Shown here one piece after another: positions 15,680 to 23,641 of a DNA stretch of 32,252 bases. Position 1 is the first letter of the stretch, and each line of letters begins with the position of its first letter. This DNA is from Alphaproteobacteria bacterium (GTDB lineage Bacteria; Pseudomonadota; Alphaproteobacteria; UBA9655): positions 1 to 32,252 of the forward strand of contig JAKFXB010000091.1 in NCBI GenBank assembly GCA_021731585.1, in the 5' to 3' direction. Under the pieces are notes generated by a model. That model had not been told where the DNA came from. It saw only the letters and a list, made by a program, of their open reading frames with translations, and did no database searches. A program made the translations under genes and the position numbers.

Positions 15680-16903
15680 ATGCCTATTGAAATTTTAATG
15701 CCAGCTTTATCGCCAACCATGACCGAGGGAAATTTGGTGAGATGGCTCAAAAAAGAAGGCGATGCCGTTAAAGCGGGCGATATTTTGGCTGAAATTGAAA
15801 CCGATAAAGCCACCATGGAAGTGGAGGCGGTGGATGAAGGAAAGGTCGGGAAAATCATCGTTCCTGAAGGGACAGAAAGCGTGAAGGTGAATGAAGTGAT
15901 CGGTCTTCTTCTTGAAGAAGGGGAGGATGCTTCTGCCCTTGCAAACGTGAAAACAGAAAAAGCCCCTGCGCCCGTTGAGCTGGCAAAGGTTTCTGAAAAG
16001 AAGCCTGACCTTAAAGTTGTTGCCCATGAGACACTCGCAGGATCTCGCGTTTTTGCAACGCCCCTTGCAAGGCGTATCGCGGAAGAGAAAAATCTAAATT
16101 TATCTTCCCTTTCAGGATCAGGTCCACGGGGGCGCATTGTGCGCGCGGATGTTGAATTCGCAAATGTTTCCAGTGTGGCTGCAGTGCCAAGTGTTTCTCT
16201 ATCAGGTTATGAGCCTGAATACGAGGTCATTGCTCCCTCCAGCATGCGAAAAGTGATCGCAAAACGTCTTGTGGAAGCCAAATCAACCATTCCTCATTTC
16301 TATGTTAGCATTGATTGTCAAATTGATGCGCTTTTGAAAGCCCGAGAGCAAATCAATGCCCGTGCTGATGGGGCCTATAAACTTTCCGTGAATGACTTTA
16401 TTATTAAGGCCTGTGGACTCACCTTAAAAAACATTCCTGAAGCCAATGCATCCTGGATCAATGACCAGATTTACCAATATACCTCTGCTGATGTAGCCGT
16501 AGCTGTCTCCATTGAAGGTGGTCTTATTACGCCCGTGGTGCGCCATGCGGAAGTTAAGGGAGTTGCTGAAATTTCCAAGGAAATGAAAGACCTTGCAGCC
16601 CGTGCCCGTGAAGGAAAACTCAAGCCTGAGGAATTTCAAGGGGGAACCTTTAGCCTTTCCAATATGGGGATGTATGGGGTGAAGGACTTCTCAGCCATTA
16701 TTAACCCACCCCAAGCCTGTATTCTCGCCGTAGGCGCAGGAGAGAGACGCCCTGTTGTCCAGAAAGACGGGACCCTTGCCGCTGCAACGGTGATGACCTG
16801 CACCCTTTCCGTTGACCACCGGGTTGTGGATGGCGCTCTTGGCGCTCATTTCCTTAAGGCCTTTAAGGATCTGATTGAAAATCCCGTAATGATGATTTTG
16901 TAG
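15680..16903 (+). CDS. pdhC: pyruvate dehydrogenase E2, dihydrolipoamide acetyltransferase
   Basis: A 407-residue E2 core subunit transferring acetyl from lipoamide to CoA. It has a single lipoyl domain (1-77) with the lipoylated Lys at residue 43 in [12 protein letters not shown] linker rich in Ala/Pro/Lys leads to a peripheral-subunit-binding domain (about 118-152: [26 protein letters not shown]). The catalytic domain (about 180-407) carries [22 protein letters not shown] and the active site [14 protein letters not shown]. It lies 15 bases after pdhB and is the last gene of the cluster. The E3 gene (lpd) is not adjacent. A REP-like hairpin follows. Confidence 0.95.
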   Translation: MPIEILMPALSPTMTEGNLVRWLKKEGDAVKAGDILAEIETDKATMEVEAVDEGKVGKIIVPEGTESVKVNEVIGLLLEEGEDASALANVKTEKAPAPVELAKVSEKKPDLKVVAHETLAGSRVFATPLARRIAEEKNLNLSSLSGSGPRGRIVRADVEFANVSSVAAVPSVSLSGYEPEYEVIAPSSMRKVIAKRLVEAKSTIPHFYVSIDCQIDALLKAREQINARADGAYKLSVNDFIIKACGLTLKNIPEANASWINDQIYQYTSADVAVAVSIEGGLITPVVRHAEVKGVAEISKEMKDLAARAREGKLKPEEFQGGTFSLSNMGMYGVKDFSAIINPPQACILAVGAGERRPVVQKDGTLAAATVMTCTLSVDHRVVDGALGAHFLKAFKDLIENPVMMIL

Positions 16904-16935
16904 GGGTTGGGGCACTGGCAAACTTCCGATGATTA

Positions 16936-16959
16936 TCATCCCCGCGAAGGCGGGGATGA
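16936..16959. repeat. REP-like palindrome after pdhC
   Basis: TCATCCCCGC (16936-16945), loop GAAG, GCGGGGATGA (16950-16959): a perfect 10-bp GC-rich stem in otherwise AT-rich DNA. Sequences of this type (ATCCCCGCGAAGGCGGGGAT) are scattered repeats in many alphaproteobacterial genomes. No T run follows, so termination is not its obvious role, though it may stabilise the pdh mRNA 3' end. One copy in this window. Confidence 0.7.
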
Positions 16960-17000
16960 CACAGTAGGAAGAATCTTATAATTATCTCGATCGTATGGAA

Positions 17001-17588
17001 TCAGCTAGCGGCCTTAAGCAAATAGTTAGCCACGCTTTCAGTAGTTGTCTTAATAGCATCCTTGCCTTTTGACCAGTTGGCGGGGCAAACTTCTCCGTTC
17101 TTTTCCGTATGTTGAAGGGCAAGAAGCATACGTAAAGCTTCTTCCACGCTGCGCCCTAAGGGGAGGTCATTGACCACCTGGTGACGGACAACCCCATCAC
17201 AATCGATAAGGAAAAGACCACGATAGGCAACGCCTTCAGGGCATAGAACGTCATACTCACGGGCAATGTTGCCACCCAAGTCTGAAAGAAGGCCATAGGT
17301 AACGCCTTGAATGCCGCCCTTTTCCTTGGGCGTGTTCAGCCAGGCCATATGGGAGAAATGGCTATCAACGCTGCAGCCCAAAACAACGCAGTTATTATCG
17401 TTGAATTCTTTAAGGCAGGCTTGAAAAGCATGAAGCTCTGTGGGGCAGACAAAGGTAAAATCGAGAGGATAGAAGAAAAGAACAACATACTTTCCTTTGT
17501 AATCTTTAAGCTCCACCTCAGTGCATTTGTCCTCAGTAACACACTTTGCTTTGAAATTGGGGGCTTGTTTTCCAACGAGTACGCTCAT
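17001..17588 (-). CDS. typical 2-Cys peroxiredoxin (AhpC/Prx family)
   Basis: A 195-residue cytosolic thiol peroxidase that reduces hydrogen peroxide and organic hydroperoxides. Peroxidatic Cys is in FYPLDFTFVCPTEL (about residue 50) and resolving Cys in GEVCPANW (about 168), the typical 2-Cys arrangement. The conserved Arg-containing LPLGRSVEE is present, as is a C-terminal YLL-type tail. Extra cysteines occur at several positions (KCVTEDKC, QACLKEF). The ATG has AAAGGAG upstream and a TTATAAT -10-like hexamer further up, suggesting its own promoter separate from the coq7 operon. The electron donor (AhpF, thioredoxin) is not encoded here. Confidence 0.95.
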   Translation of the reverse strand: MSVLVGKQAPNFKAKCVTEDKCTEVELKDYKGKYVVLFFYPLDFTFVCPTELHAFQACLKEFNDNNCVVLGCSVDSHFSHMAWLNTPKEKGGIQGVTYGLLSDLGGNIAREYDVLCPEGVAYRGLFLIDCDGVVRHQVVNDLPLGRSVEEALRMLLALQHTEKNGEVCPANWSKGKDAIKTTTESVANYLLKAAS

Positions 17589-17658
17589 AGTTTCTTTCTC
17601 CTTTAATGATTGTTATTATAACTTAGTGCCTTAAAATGTATTTTACAAGAGCCCGCTC

Positions 17659-18177
17659 TTACACCCGCTCAGAAAGCCAAATGGCAAGGCAGGAGGCGGT
17701 TTTAATTCCTTTGGAGAGAAGGGTATAGGCCGGAGCTTCTTCCGCCCCTTTTTCAAGGGCCAGATCCCGGTGGTCTTGTTCTTCTTTCTGGAACTTTTTA
17801 ATGATCTTGCTTAGGGTCGGATTTTGCTTTTTCAAGCGGTGCAGTTGTTTTTCATAATGGGCATCAATGACTTCCTCTACAGCCGCAGTACAGGCCATGG
17901 CCGCCTTCTCTCCTAAAAGGGCTGTGCCTGCGCCGAGAGCATAGCCAGCAATATGCCAAAGGGGCTGCAAAAGGGTAGGGCGTACACGATTTGTTACGAC
18001 CCATTCTTCAAAGGTGTGTAAATGCACTTCTTCTTGGGCTTTCATATGTTCTAAAAGAGGGGCAGAAGGGCTATTTTTCAAAACAGCCAGCTGTCCCTCA
18101 TAGATACGCTTTGCCCCATATTCCCCCGCTAAATTGACGCGGAGCAGGGGCGCTATATCTACCTTTTCCAAAACCAT
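17659..18177 (-). CDS. coq7: Coq7-type demethoxyubiquinone hydroxylase
   Basis: A 172-residue di-iron membrane-associated monooxygenase that hydroxylates 2-octaprenyl-3-methyl-6-methoxy-benzoquinol in ubiquinone synthesis. Family blocks: LLRVNLAGEYGAKRIYEGQLAVL, the iron-binding EEVHLHTFEEW, RPTLLQPLWHIAGYALGAGTALLG, AMACTAAVEEVIDAHY and EEQDHRDLALEKGA. I take the ATG at 18177; a TTG three codons upstream (18186) is also in frame. Either way it overlaps the end of dsbB by about 20-28 bases, implying translational coupling. UbiG, another enzyme of the pathway, is encoded at 22672. Confidence 0.93.
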   Translation of the reverse strand: MVLEKVDIAPLLRVNLAGEYGAKRIYEGQLAVLKNSPSAPLLEHMKAQEEVHLHTFEEWVVTNRVRPTLLQPLWHIAGYALGAGTALLGEKAAMACTAAVEEVIDAHYEKQLHRLKKQNPTLSKIIKKFQKEEQDHRDLALEKGAEEAPAYTLLSKGIKTASCLAIWLSERV

Positions 18178-18656
18178 ACCCCACAAAAAAGAGCCAGGAT
18201 AAGGGAAATAAGAGCATTATAAGCTGCAAGAGACAGGCCAAAGAGGCTCCAAGTCACTTGATCACAGCGTACAAAGGGGGTTTTTAAGAGTTGCTCTTTT
18301 AAGGATTCAATAGATTCAAAAGCGCTAAAATCATTGGCGGCACAAAAGGAGGGTAATTCAGCCCATTGCTGTTGAATGGCCACGTGATAGCCCGCAAGTC
18401 CTGCGCCGAAAAGAAAAATAAACCCCATAAGCAAAACTGCATAGGGTTTAAAGCGCAGCGGCACGATAAAAAAAGAAAGCAAGGAAAGACCGCCGGCTGT
18501 TAGAAATACGTCCCGTTCATAAAGGCACATTTGACAAGGATGAATGCCAAAGTAGTTTTCCATGATGTAAGCGGCAATTAAGACACCAGCACAGATGAGG
18601 GCTAAGACTCCCAGCATGTTCCGCGGTGTAAGACATTTCAGATATTTTAGGCACAT
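18159..18656 (-). CDS. dsbB: DsbB family disulfide-bond oxidoreductase
   Basis: A 165-residue inner-membrane protein with four hydrophobic segments. It reoxidises periplasmic DsbA and passes electrons to ubiquinone. The first periplasmic loop has the redox pair in HPCQMCLYER (about residues 40-44). The second loop has a cysteine pair spaced as in the family (LPSFCAAN ... FVRCDQVTWSLFGLS). Shine-Dalgarno AGGGGAGAG precedes the ATG. It lies between a DedA-family gene and coq7 on the same strand. The quinone link to Coq7 makes the pairing functionally sensible. Likely clients in the window include the two six-cysteine secreted proteins. Confidence 0.9.
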   Translation of the reverse strand: MCLKYLKCLTPRNMLGVLALICAGVLIAAYIMENYFGIHPCQMCLYERDVFLTAGGLSLLSFFIVPLRFKPYAVLLMGFIFLFGAGLAGYHVAIQQQWAELPSFCAANDFSAFESIESLKEQLLKTPFVRCDQVTWSLFGLSLAAYNALISLILALFCGVWFWKR

Positions 18657-18687
18657 AAGTCTCTCCCCTTTATTTTATTTTTTATTT

Positions 18688-19269
18688 TCACCCTAAAGCA
18701 TAAATAATTCCAAAGCCGCCGACAAGGGCGGCGAGAGCCGTGAGGGTGACAAAAGTTAAATTTTTGTCGATATACTCTTTGATGCTGGGGCCAAAATACC
18801 AAAATAAGGCTGCTAGTGTGAAAAAGCGGAAGCCGCGTGCAATAATGGATGCAATTGTGAAGGAAGTAAAATCAAGCCCCGTCACACCACAAGCAATCGT
18901 TACAACTTTATAAGGAATGGGGGTGAGGCCCTTCAAAGCTACAATCCAGAAACCCCACTCATTAAAACTGTGCTGAAAACGGTCAAAGGCTCCCTGAAGG
19001 CCGTAAGCTTGGAGTATAAATTCACCTAGGGTCTCATAAAGGCCATAGCCAATGGCATAGCCAAGCCAACCGCCAATAACGGAAGAGAGGGTGCAAATAA
19101 GAGCTAGCTCCCAAATCCGGTCGCGACGTGCGAAAAGCATAGCAATATAAAGCGGATCAGGGGGGATGGGAAAAAAAGAACTTTCAGCAAAAGCAACAGC
19201 GGCAAGAATCCAGATAGCATAAGGATGGTTTGCAAAACTTAATATCCAATTATAGCTTCTTTGCAGCAT
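18688..19269 (-). CDS. DedA/YqaA family membrane protein
   Basis: A 193-residue membrane protein of the DedA (SNARE-associated/VTT) superfamily, YqaA-like branch; members act in lipid carrier flipping and envelope homeostasis. Features: FAESSFFPIPPDPLYIAM in the first re-entrant region, GGWLGYAIGYGLYETLG, the second motif KGLTPIPYKVVTIACGVTGLDFTSFTIAS and an Arg-containing ARGFRFF. I place the start at 19269 because GAAGGAG stands at ideal distance, rather than the longer frame reaching 19329. First gene of the dedA-dsbB-coq7 run (31-base gap to dsbB). Confidence 0.9.
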   Translation of the reverse strand: MLQRSYNWILSFANHPYAIWILAAVAFAESSFFPIPPDPLYIAMLFARRDRIWELALICTLSSVIGGWLGYAIGYGLYETLGEFILQAYGLQGAFDRFQHSFNEWGFWIVALKGLTPIPYKVVTIACGVTGLDFTSFTIASIIARGFRFFTLAALFWYFGPSIKEYIDKNLTFVTLTALAALVGGFGIIYALG

Positions 19270-19383
19270 GCTTACTCCTTCATGAACTGTAACCATAGGA
19301 GAGGTAGCACGTCCTGTGGATAACTTCAATCAAAATAGGCTAATTATTAAAAAAATTAAAAAATGTCCTGTTGTGAAAAAATG

Positions 19384-19398
19384 TTAATACTTTTTTAA
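19384..19398 (+). promoter_or_regulatory. CtrA-type box TTAA-N7-TTAA upstream of the second six-cysteine gene
   Basis: TTAA (19384-19387), seven bases TACTTTT, TTAA (19395-19398), 49 bases before the ATG at 19448. A weak -10-like TGTAAA lies 17 bases beyond. The region is very AT-rich. Confidence 0.35.
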
Positions 19399-19447
19399 TA
19401 ATGAATTTGTTAATGTGTAAATTCATAACAGCAGAAAGGAAAAACTA

Positions 19448-19678
19448 ATGAAAAAACTATCTCTCTCATTGATGATTGTGACTTCTTCTCTATTTTTTAG
19501 TGAAAAAGGATACTCCAGAGAAGAGTTTGAAGGTTGTGTGCCTGCTACTGCTACTTCGAATGCGTGCACTTGTGGCGAGAAGATCCCTTATAGAGGCAAA
19601 ACTATAAAATTCAATGATCCGCTTTGCAAAGATGAAGTAGGTAGACCAAATGGTTGTTATTGTGAATACAAAAACTAA
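19448..19678 (+). CDS. small secreted six-cysteine protein (second)
   Basis: A 76-residue protein with a signal peptide (MKKLSLSLMIVTSSLFFSEKGYS, cleavage around residue 23). The mature region has six cysteines at 30, 40, 42, 60, 70 and 72, with A-C-x-C and C-x-C pairs. Size, six mature cysteines and the A-C-x-C motif match the gene at 333-551, though sequence between the cysteines differs. AAAGGA is 10 bases ahead of the ATG. A strong hairpin follows the stop. It is divergent from the dedA-dsbB-coq7 operon. No family is recognised; a secreted disulfide-rich peptide, possibly host- or competitor-directed, is speculation. Confidence 0.7.
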   Translation: MKKLSLSLMIVTSSLFFSEKGYSREEFEGCVPATATSNACTCGEKIPYRGKTIKFNDPLCKDEVGRPNGCYCEYKN

Positions 19679-19723
19679 TAACTCGAAGATAGGTAAGTTA
19701 GTAATAAACCTAAATTAGTGAAC

Positions 19724-19758
19724 TTAAATACCCCGCGGGTTTTCCCCGGGGTATTTAA
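19724..19758. terminator. strong bidirectional hairpin between convergent genes
   Basis: TTAAATACCCCG (19724-19735) pairs with CGGGGTATTTAA (19747-19758). The inner GGG-TTTT-CCC extends it to about 15 bp with a single bulged C and a TTTT loop. It lies between the small secreted gene (+) and the MFS gene (-). There is no long T run, so the A/T ends of the stem would have to serve. Confidence 0.75.
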
Positions 19759-19786
19759 TTAAAAGATTCACGATCAGAGAAAATCT

Positions 19787-21352
19787 CTACAAACTGACCT
19801 GAGCATGAGTGGTTGTAGCCGGGGCTTTTAAGGACCGAATCCCCCAGAGGGTCAGGCTTGCTGATATAAAGGCGGCAAAAGCACCAATGATCATATTGAT
19901 AGAAAAACCATAAACAAAGGCTTTATCAATGGAATGAAGGAGAAAAGGTATTTGCTCTGAGGAAAAGCTAGTCAATTGGCTTGCTGAATGCTCAACTTTG
20001 GCAATGATTCCTGCCAGCTGCTGGTGTTGCTCTGGAACAAGGGGCATTCCCTTCTCTTGAGTAATGTTCCAAAGGTAATCTCGTCCAAATATAACCACGA
20101 AGCTTGTGGAAAGAATAATGCTTAAGGTGTTGCCCACCATCATGAACATCATAAAAACGCCAGAGGCCACATTTAAATCTTCCTGCGGCACAGAGCGCAT
20201 CATGGCCGTGCTGCAAGCGGTGAAGTACATCCCTAAACCTGTGCCCACACAAAAAAGACTTGTCACAACATAGGAGAGGGAAGAATTAACATTTAAAAAG
20301 GCCATCATCGCCATGGCAAAGGAGGTGAGAAGAGCGCCTAACACCATGGGGCCACGGATGCCAAAGGTATCGATCATCTTTCCGCCGATAGGGGAGAGAA
20401 AGCCCATGCTGATAGTCATCGAGATAAAAATAAGGCCTGCCTGATAGCTTGTATAATGCAACGTATTTTGTAGGTAGAGGCCCATCAGTACCAGCACCAT
20501 GGAAAAATTGATGGCCATGAAAAATTCGCCCAAGCTGGCGGCCATGTAGGCTTTGTTACGGAAAAGATGAGGAGGTACCATACGGAACTTTTGCACACGG
20601 TCCCGCAGGTAATACGCGCCGAGAAGGCTTACTCCAAAGGCGGTTGTGCTCCACAGCAAAGGACTTTGTAGCCCCCACACTTCAATTTGGTTTAAGGCAT
20701 ACACACAAAGGCAAAGCCCCGTACTTAAAAGAAGGGTTCCTAAAATATCAACTTTCTGCTTGTTAGAAGCGACCTCATCCTTTTGAGAGTATATCAAAAG
20801 AATGGCAATGACCAGGAAGCCTAAAGGAATATTAACATAAAAAATCCAGCGCCAGCTGAGTTCTTGAATAATAAAGCCGGCAAGGGTGGGACCTGTGGCC
20901 AGACCAAAGCCGGCAAAAGAGAGGATGATTCCCATAACAAAACCTTGTCTTTCAGGGGAAGCAGTTGTGAATACAAAGGCCCAGGCAGGAGCTGAAAAAA
21001 TCGCAGCGCCAACACCTTGGAGAGCACGTCCGAGAATCAGGATTTCAAGAGACTCCCCGAGACCGGCAAGGCAAGAGCCCGCCATAAAGACAAGAAGGCC
21101 TGCAATAAGGGCATTTCGTTTTCCATAGATATCAGCCAGTCGTCCTGCAGGAATGACAAAGGCAGCCCAGACCAAAACATAAGCACTAAGAAGCCATTGA
21201 AGGTTATTCAGATCCGTCTGAATTTCTTCCGCAATAGGAACCAAGGTTAGGTTTACGGCTGTGTAGTCGATATTGAGAATGAAAATCAAGACGCCCACAG
21301 CAAGGAGGACGATCCAAGATCTTAAGGAAATGGGCTGGGAATGGGAAGGCAT
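19787..21352 (-). CDS. MFS multidrug exporter, DHA2 (EmrB/QacA) family
   Basis: A 521-residue major facilitator protein with about 14 hydrophobic segments, the DHA2 layout. Landmarks: TM1 with DYTAVNLTLVPIAEEI (family Asp), motif A AGRLADIYGKRNALIAG, motif C-like GFGLATGPTLAGFIIQ, WRWIFYVNIPLG after TM5-6, and a second motif A-like segment (SPIGGKMIDTFGIRG). A long hydrophilic loop around residues 425-470 sits before the last TM. Proton-coupled export of drugs or toxic metabolites is the expected role. No EmrA adaptor gene is adjacent. A GATAGGAT precedes the ATG. Confidence 0.93.
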   Translation of the reverse strand: MPSHSQPISLRSWIVLLAVGVLIFILNIDYTAVNLTLVPIAEEIQTDLNNLQWLLSAYVLVWAAFVIPAGRLADIYGKRNALIAGLLVFMAGSCLAGLGESLEILILGRALQGVGAAIFSAPAWAFVFTTASPERQGFVMGIILSFAGFGLATGPTLAGFIIQELSWRWIFYVNIPLGFLVIAILLIYSQKDEVASNKQKVDILGTLLLSTGLCLCVYALNQIEVWGLQSPLLWSTTAFGVSLLGAYYLRDRVQKFRMVPPHLFRNKAYMAASLGEFFMAINFSMVLVLMGLYLQNTLHYTSYQAGLIFISMTISMGFLSPIGGKMIDTFGIRGPMVLGALLTSFAMAMMAFLNVNSSLSYVVTSLFCVGTGLGMYFTACSTAMMRSVPQEDLNVASGVFMMFMMVGNTLSIILSTSFVVIFGRDYLWNITQEKGMPLVPEQHQQLAGIIAKVEHSASQLTSFSSEQIPFLLHSIDKAFVYGFSINMIIGAFAAFISASLTLWGIRSLKAPATTTHAQVSL

Positions 21353-21397
21353 TGAAGTATCCTATCTAAAATTAAGGAGAACAGAATACATCAAATT

Positions 21398-22537
21398 TTA
21401 ATTTATAGAAATCCCATTTTTTGTGACTTGAGGTTTTGCAAAACGGGTTTGACGCCAGGCCCAGGTGGTGATGTTGAGAAGAGTCAAGCCAATCAATAAA
21501 GGATAAAGATAGGATAGGATGGGAGTAAGAAAGCTTACGATGCCACTAAAGCCAAGGTTAGACATACAAAAGGTCGCAATACAGGTCAAGATGAGACAAT
21601 AAAGCCGCTGTAGGCGCTTTTTAAAAATGTGTTCAAAAAGATAATCAGAGAAAACGGTTGTGAGTGCAACAACCGTTGTTAAACAGGACAGGATGATGGC
21701 TACAGAAACCAAGTTTCCTCCGAAATCCCCCAAGGTAAGGTAGGCAATGACACTTAAAAATTGCTCAGGCGCATTTTGACCAAGATCATTGGCAAAGGTA
21801 GCGCCTAGATAGATTAAGGCAAAGTAGATTGCAAAAAGAAGGCCTGAGCCAATCAGAATGGCATAAAGGGAAAGCCAAAAGGGAGAGCCGTTTGTTTCGA
21901 CGTTGAAGTTAACTTGAAAATGGCGAACGATGACCGTTGCGAAAAAGAAAGACGCTAAAAGATCCATCATTTGATAGCCCTTTGAAATGCCGTCTTCAAA
22001 GGCAGCGGAAGTGGCCATGACTCCTGTTTCTGGTGTGGTTGCAAAGAGAAGACCAAAAAAAAGGATCAACCCTACGGAAAGTATTTTTGCAGGGGCAAGG
22101 ACGGCACCCATCAGCGGCACGACTTGATTTTCATTGAGGCACAAAAGAAAGACAACCCCTGTCATGATAAAACTAAATCCCATTAAGGGAAATGTAGGGA
22201 ACAACATTGAAAAGCTGCCAAAGGCAACCGTAAGGCAGCGGGGCAGGGCGCCAAAAGGACCCATCAATAGGAGAAGGAAAAGAATCAAAAGAAAAGCAGG
22301 GATTTTTCCAAAACGATCAAAAAAATCTTGATAATTTCCGTTGTAAATGAGGGTTGCGATCAAACCTAAAAGTGGAACGAGAATTCCCGTTAAGGCGAGG
22401 CCAGAAAAAGCAGGAAGGAAAGAACTGGTGGCGAGTTTTCCCGCCTCGAGGGGGAAAATCAGGTTCCCTGCGCCAAAAAACATGGCAAAGATGGCGAATC
22501 CTCCGGTCAGAACAGCCATTGCTTTTTTTAAACCCAT
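21398..22537 (-). CDS. brnQ: BrnQ/LIVCS family branched-chain amino-acid transporter
   Basis: A roughly 379-residue carrier importing Leu/Ile/Val, usually with a cation. The start has the family block GGFAIFAMFFGAGNLIFPLEAG. Other conserved pieces are ALPRCLTVAF, a mid-protein GYQMMDLLASFFFATVI and the LGDFGGNLVSVAIILSCLTTVVALTTVFSDYLF segment. At least ten hydrophobic segments are visible. It is shorter than the usual 430-440 residues, with the shortfall not obviously at one end. The ATG at 22537 is chosen; a TTG three codons upstream (22546) with AAAAGG ahead is an alternative. It lies 45 bases upstream of the DHA2 exporter on the same strand. Confidence 0.87.
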   Translation of the reverse strand: MGLKKAMAVLTGGFAIFAMFFGAGNLIFPLEAGKLATSSFLPAFSGLALTGILVPLLGLIATLIYNGNYQDFFDRFGKIPAFLLILFLLLLMGPFGALPRCLTVAFGSFSMLFPTFPLMGFSFIMTGVVFLLCLNENQVVPLMGAVLAPAKILSVGLILFFGLLFATTPETGVMATSAAFEDGISKGYQMMDLLASFFFATVIVRHFQVNFNVETNGSPFWLSLYAILIGSGLLFAIYFALIYLGATFANDLGQNAPEQFLSVIAYLTLGDFGGNLVSVAIILSCLTTVVALTTVFSDYLFEHIFKKRLQRLYCLILTCIATFCMSNLGFSGIVSFLTPILSYLYPLLIGLTLLNITTWAWRQTRFAKPQVTKNGISIN

Positions 22538-22671
22538 ACCAGACAATTTAAGAATAACCTTTTAAAATTCCTTAAGAATATCTAGTATGTAGTGTCATAA
22601 ATGATGAATTGCAAGAATTTTTCTCAGAGTTGTGAGGGGGAGGGGCCACCTCCTTAAAGGATAAAAGTATC

Positions 22672-23421
22672 ATGACACTCAATACGCGTAATACGGCAGA
22701 GCTGGAGCACTTCAAAACCCACAGTGCCACATGGTGGGATGAGACGGGGCCATTTAAGACGCTTCATGACATCACGCCTTTACGCATGGCTTTTATTAAA
22801 GAAAAGGTTTGTATCCATTTAAATATTAAGGACAACGCCACCCAGCCCTTGAAGGGCCTGCGCATTTTAGACGTGGGTTGTGGAGGGGGGCTTTTATGTG
22901 AGCCCTTGGCGCGTCTCGGAGCCAATGTCACCGGCATTGACCCAGTGAAAGAAAATATTATAGTTGCTAAAATGCATGCCAAAGAAATGGGGCTCAAGAT
23001 CACCTATCTCGACTGCGCTGTGGAAGATTTGCCCTCTGACACGTCTCTCTTTGATGTGGTTATAGCTTCTGAAATTATTGAGCATGTGGATCACCCTGAT
23101 GCCTTTCTCGAGGCATGTGCCGTGCGCCTTGTTCCTCAAGGCGGGATAGTTGTGACCACCTTTAATCGCACCTTTAAATCCTATCTTTTGGGCATTGTGG
23201 CTGCCGAATATGTTTTAAGGTGGGCCCCGTTGGGTACCCATACTTGGGAAAAGTTTATGAAGCCTGAAGAACTATCGAAGAAGCTTGCAAGTTTCGGCCT
23301 GGGGAACCAAGAGATGACAGGGGTTAGTTTTTCCCCATTCACAAGGCGTTGGGAGTTTGCGTCCTCGCTGGATGTGAATTACTTCCTGTGGGCGGGGCAT
23401 GACTACACTGGGCGCCGCTAG
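22672..23421 (+). CDS. ubiG: ubiquinone biosynthesis O-methyltransferase
   Basis: A 249-residue class I SAM methyltransferase that performs both O-methylations in ubiquinone synthesis. N-terminal HSATWWDETGPFKTLHDITPLRMAFI is diagnostic of UbiG. SAM motif I is LRILDVGCGGGLLCEPLARLG (about 63-83), followed by VTGIDP, the EIIEHVDHP post-I block and TTFNRTFKSYLLGIVAAEYVL. The C-terminal WxxF/Pro region (LGTHTWEKFMKPEEL) is typical. AAAGGAT precedes the ATG. Ubiquinone made here would serve DsbB and the respiratory chain. Confidence 0.95.
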   Translation: MTLNTRNTAELEHFKTHSATWWDETGPFKTLHDITPLRMAFIKEKVCIHLNIKDNATQPLKGLRILDVGCGGGLLCEPLARLGANVTGIDPVKENIIVAKMHAKEMGLKITYLDCAVEDLPSDTSLFDVVIASEIIEHVDHPDAFLEACAVRLVPQGGIVVTTFNRTFKSYLLGIVAAEYVLRWAPLGTHTWEKFMKPEELSKKLASFGLGNQEMTGVSFSPFTRRWEFASSLDVNYFLWAGHDYTGRR

Positions 23422-23476
23422 ACTTGTTTTTATCCTCTTTTTTTGCTTTAATAGAAAAAAAGAAAGGGAGGAGATC

Positions 23477-23620
23477 ATGGGGAAACATTTTTTAATTCTA
23501 ATTAGCCTTTCATTGCCGCTTTTAGTGGCGTGTGAAAAAAAAAGTACAGAGGCTGGCCCTTACTCAGGGGAAGTTTGCGATCCAAAAGAGGAAACAAAGA
23601 TTCCTCGGACTCTTAATTAA
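23477..23620 (+). CDS. very small lipoprotein
   Basis: A 47-residue protein starting at an ATG with a strong GGGAGGAG ahead; the frame is open further upstream but inside ubiG. The signal sequence MGKHFLILISLSLPLLVAC ends in a lipobox (LVAC, Cys19), giving a mature lipopeptide of 29 residues (CEKKSTEAGPYSGEVCDPKEETKIPRTLN shortened here: CEKKSTEAG...IPRTLN). Its second cysteine is at residue 34. No family recognised. Small entericidin-like lipoproteins have this size, but the sequence does not establish that. Likely cotranscribed with the 95-residue gene 21 bases downstream. Confidence 0.6.
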   Translation: MGKHFLILISLSLPLLVACEKKSTEAGPYSGEVCDPKEETKIPRTLN

Positions 23621-23641
23621 ATCTTTAGAAGGGAAAAAGGT

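Noticed and set aside
15661-16137. Minus-strand 158-codon frame, Ser/Thr/Phe-rich
   Set aside because: Shadow of the lipoyl domain and linker of pdhC.
17647-17660. AAGAGC-CC-GCTCTT palindrome at the end of coq7
   Set aside because: Only about five base pairs can form with a usable loop and no T run follows, so a terminator call is not justified.
22562-22575. TTAA-N6-TTAA resembling a CtrA box upstream of brnQ
   Set aside because: Spacing is six, not seven; a similar N6 case occurs upstream of adaptor 2 near 29891. Both are expected by chance in AT-rich DNA.
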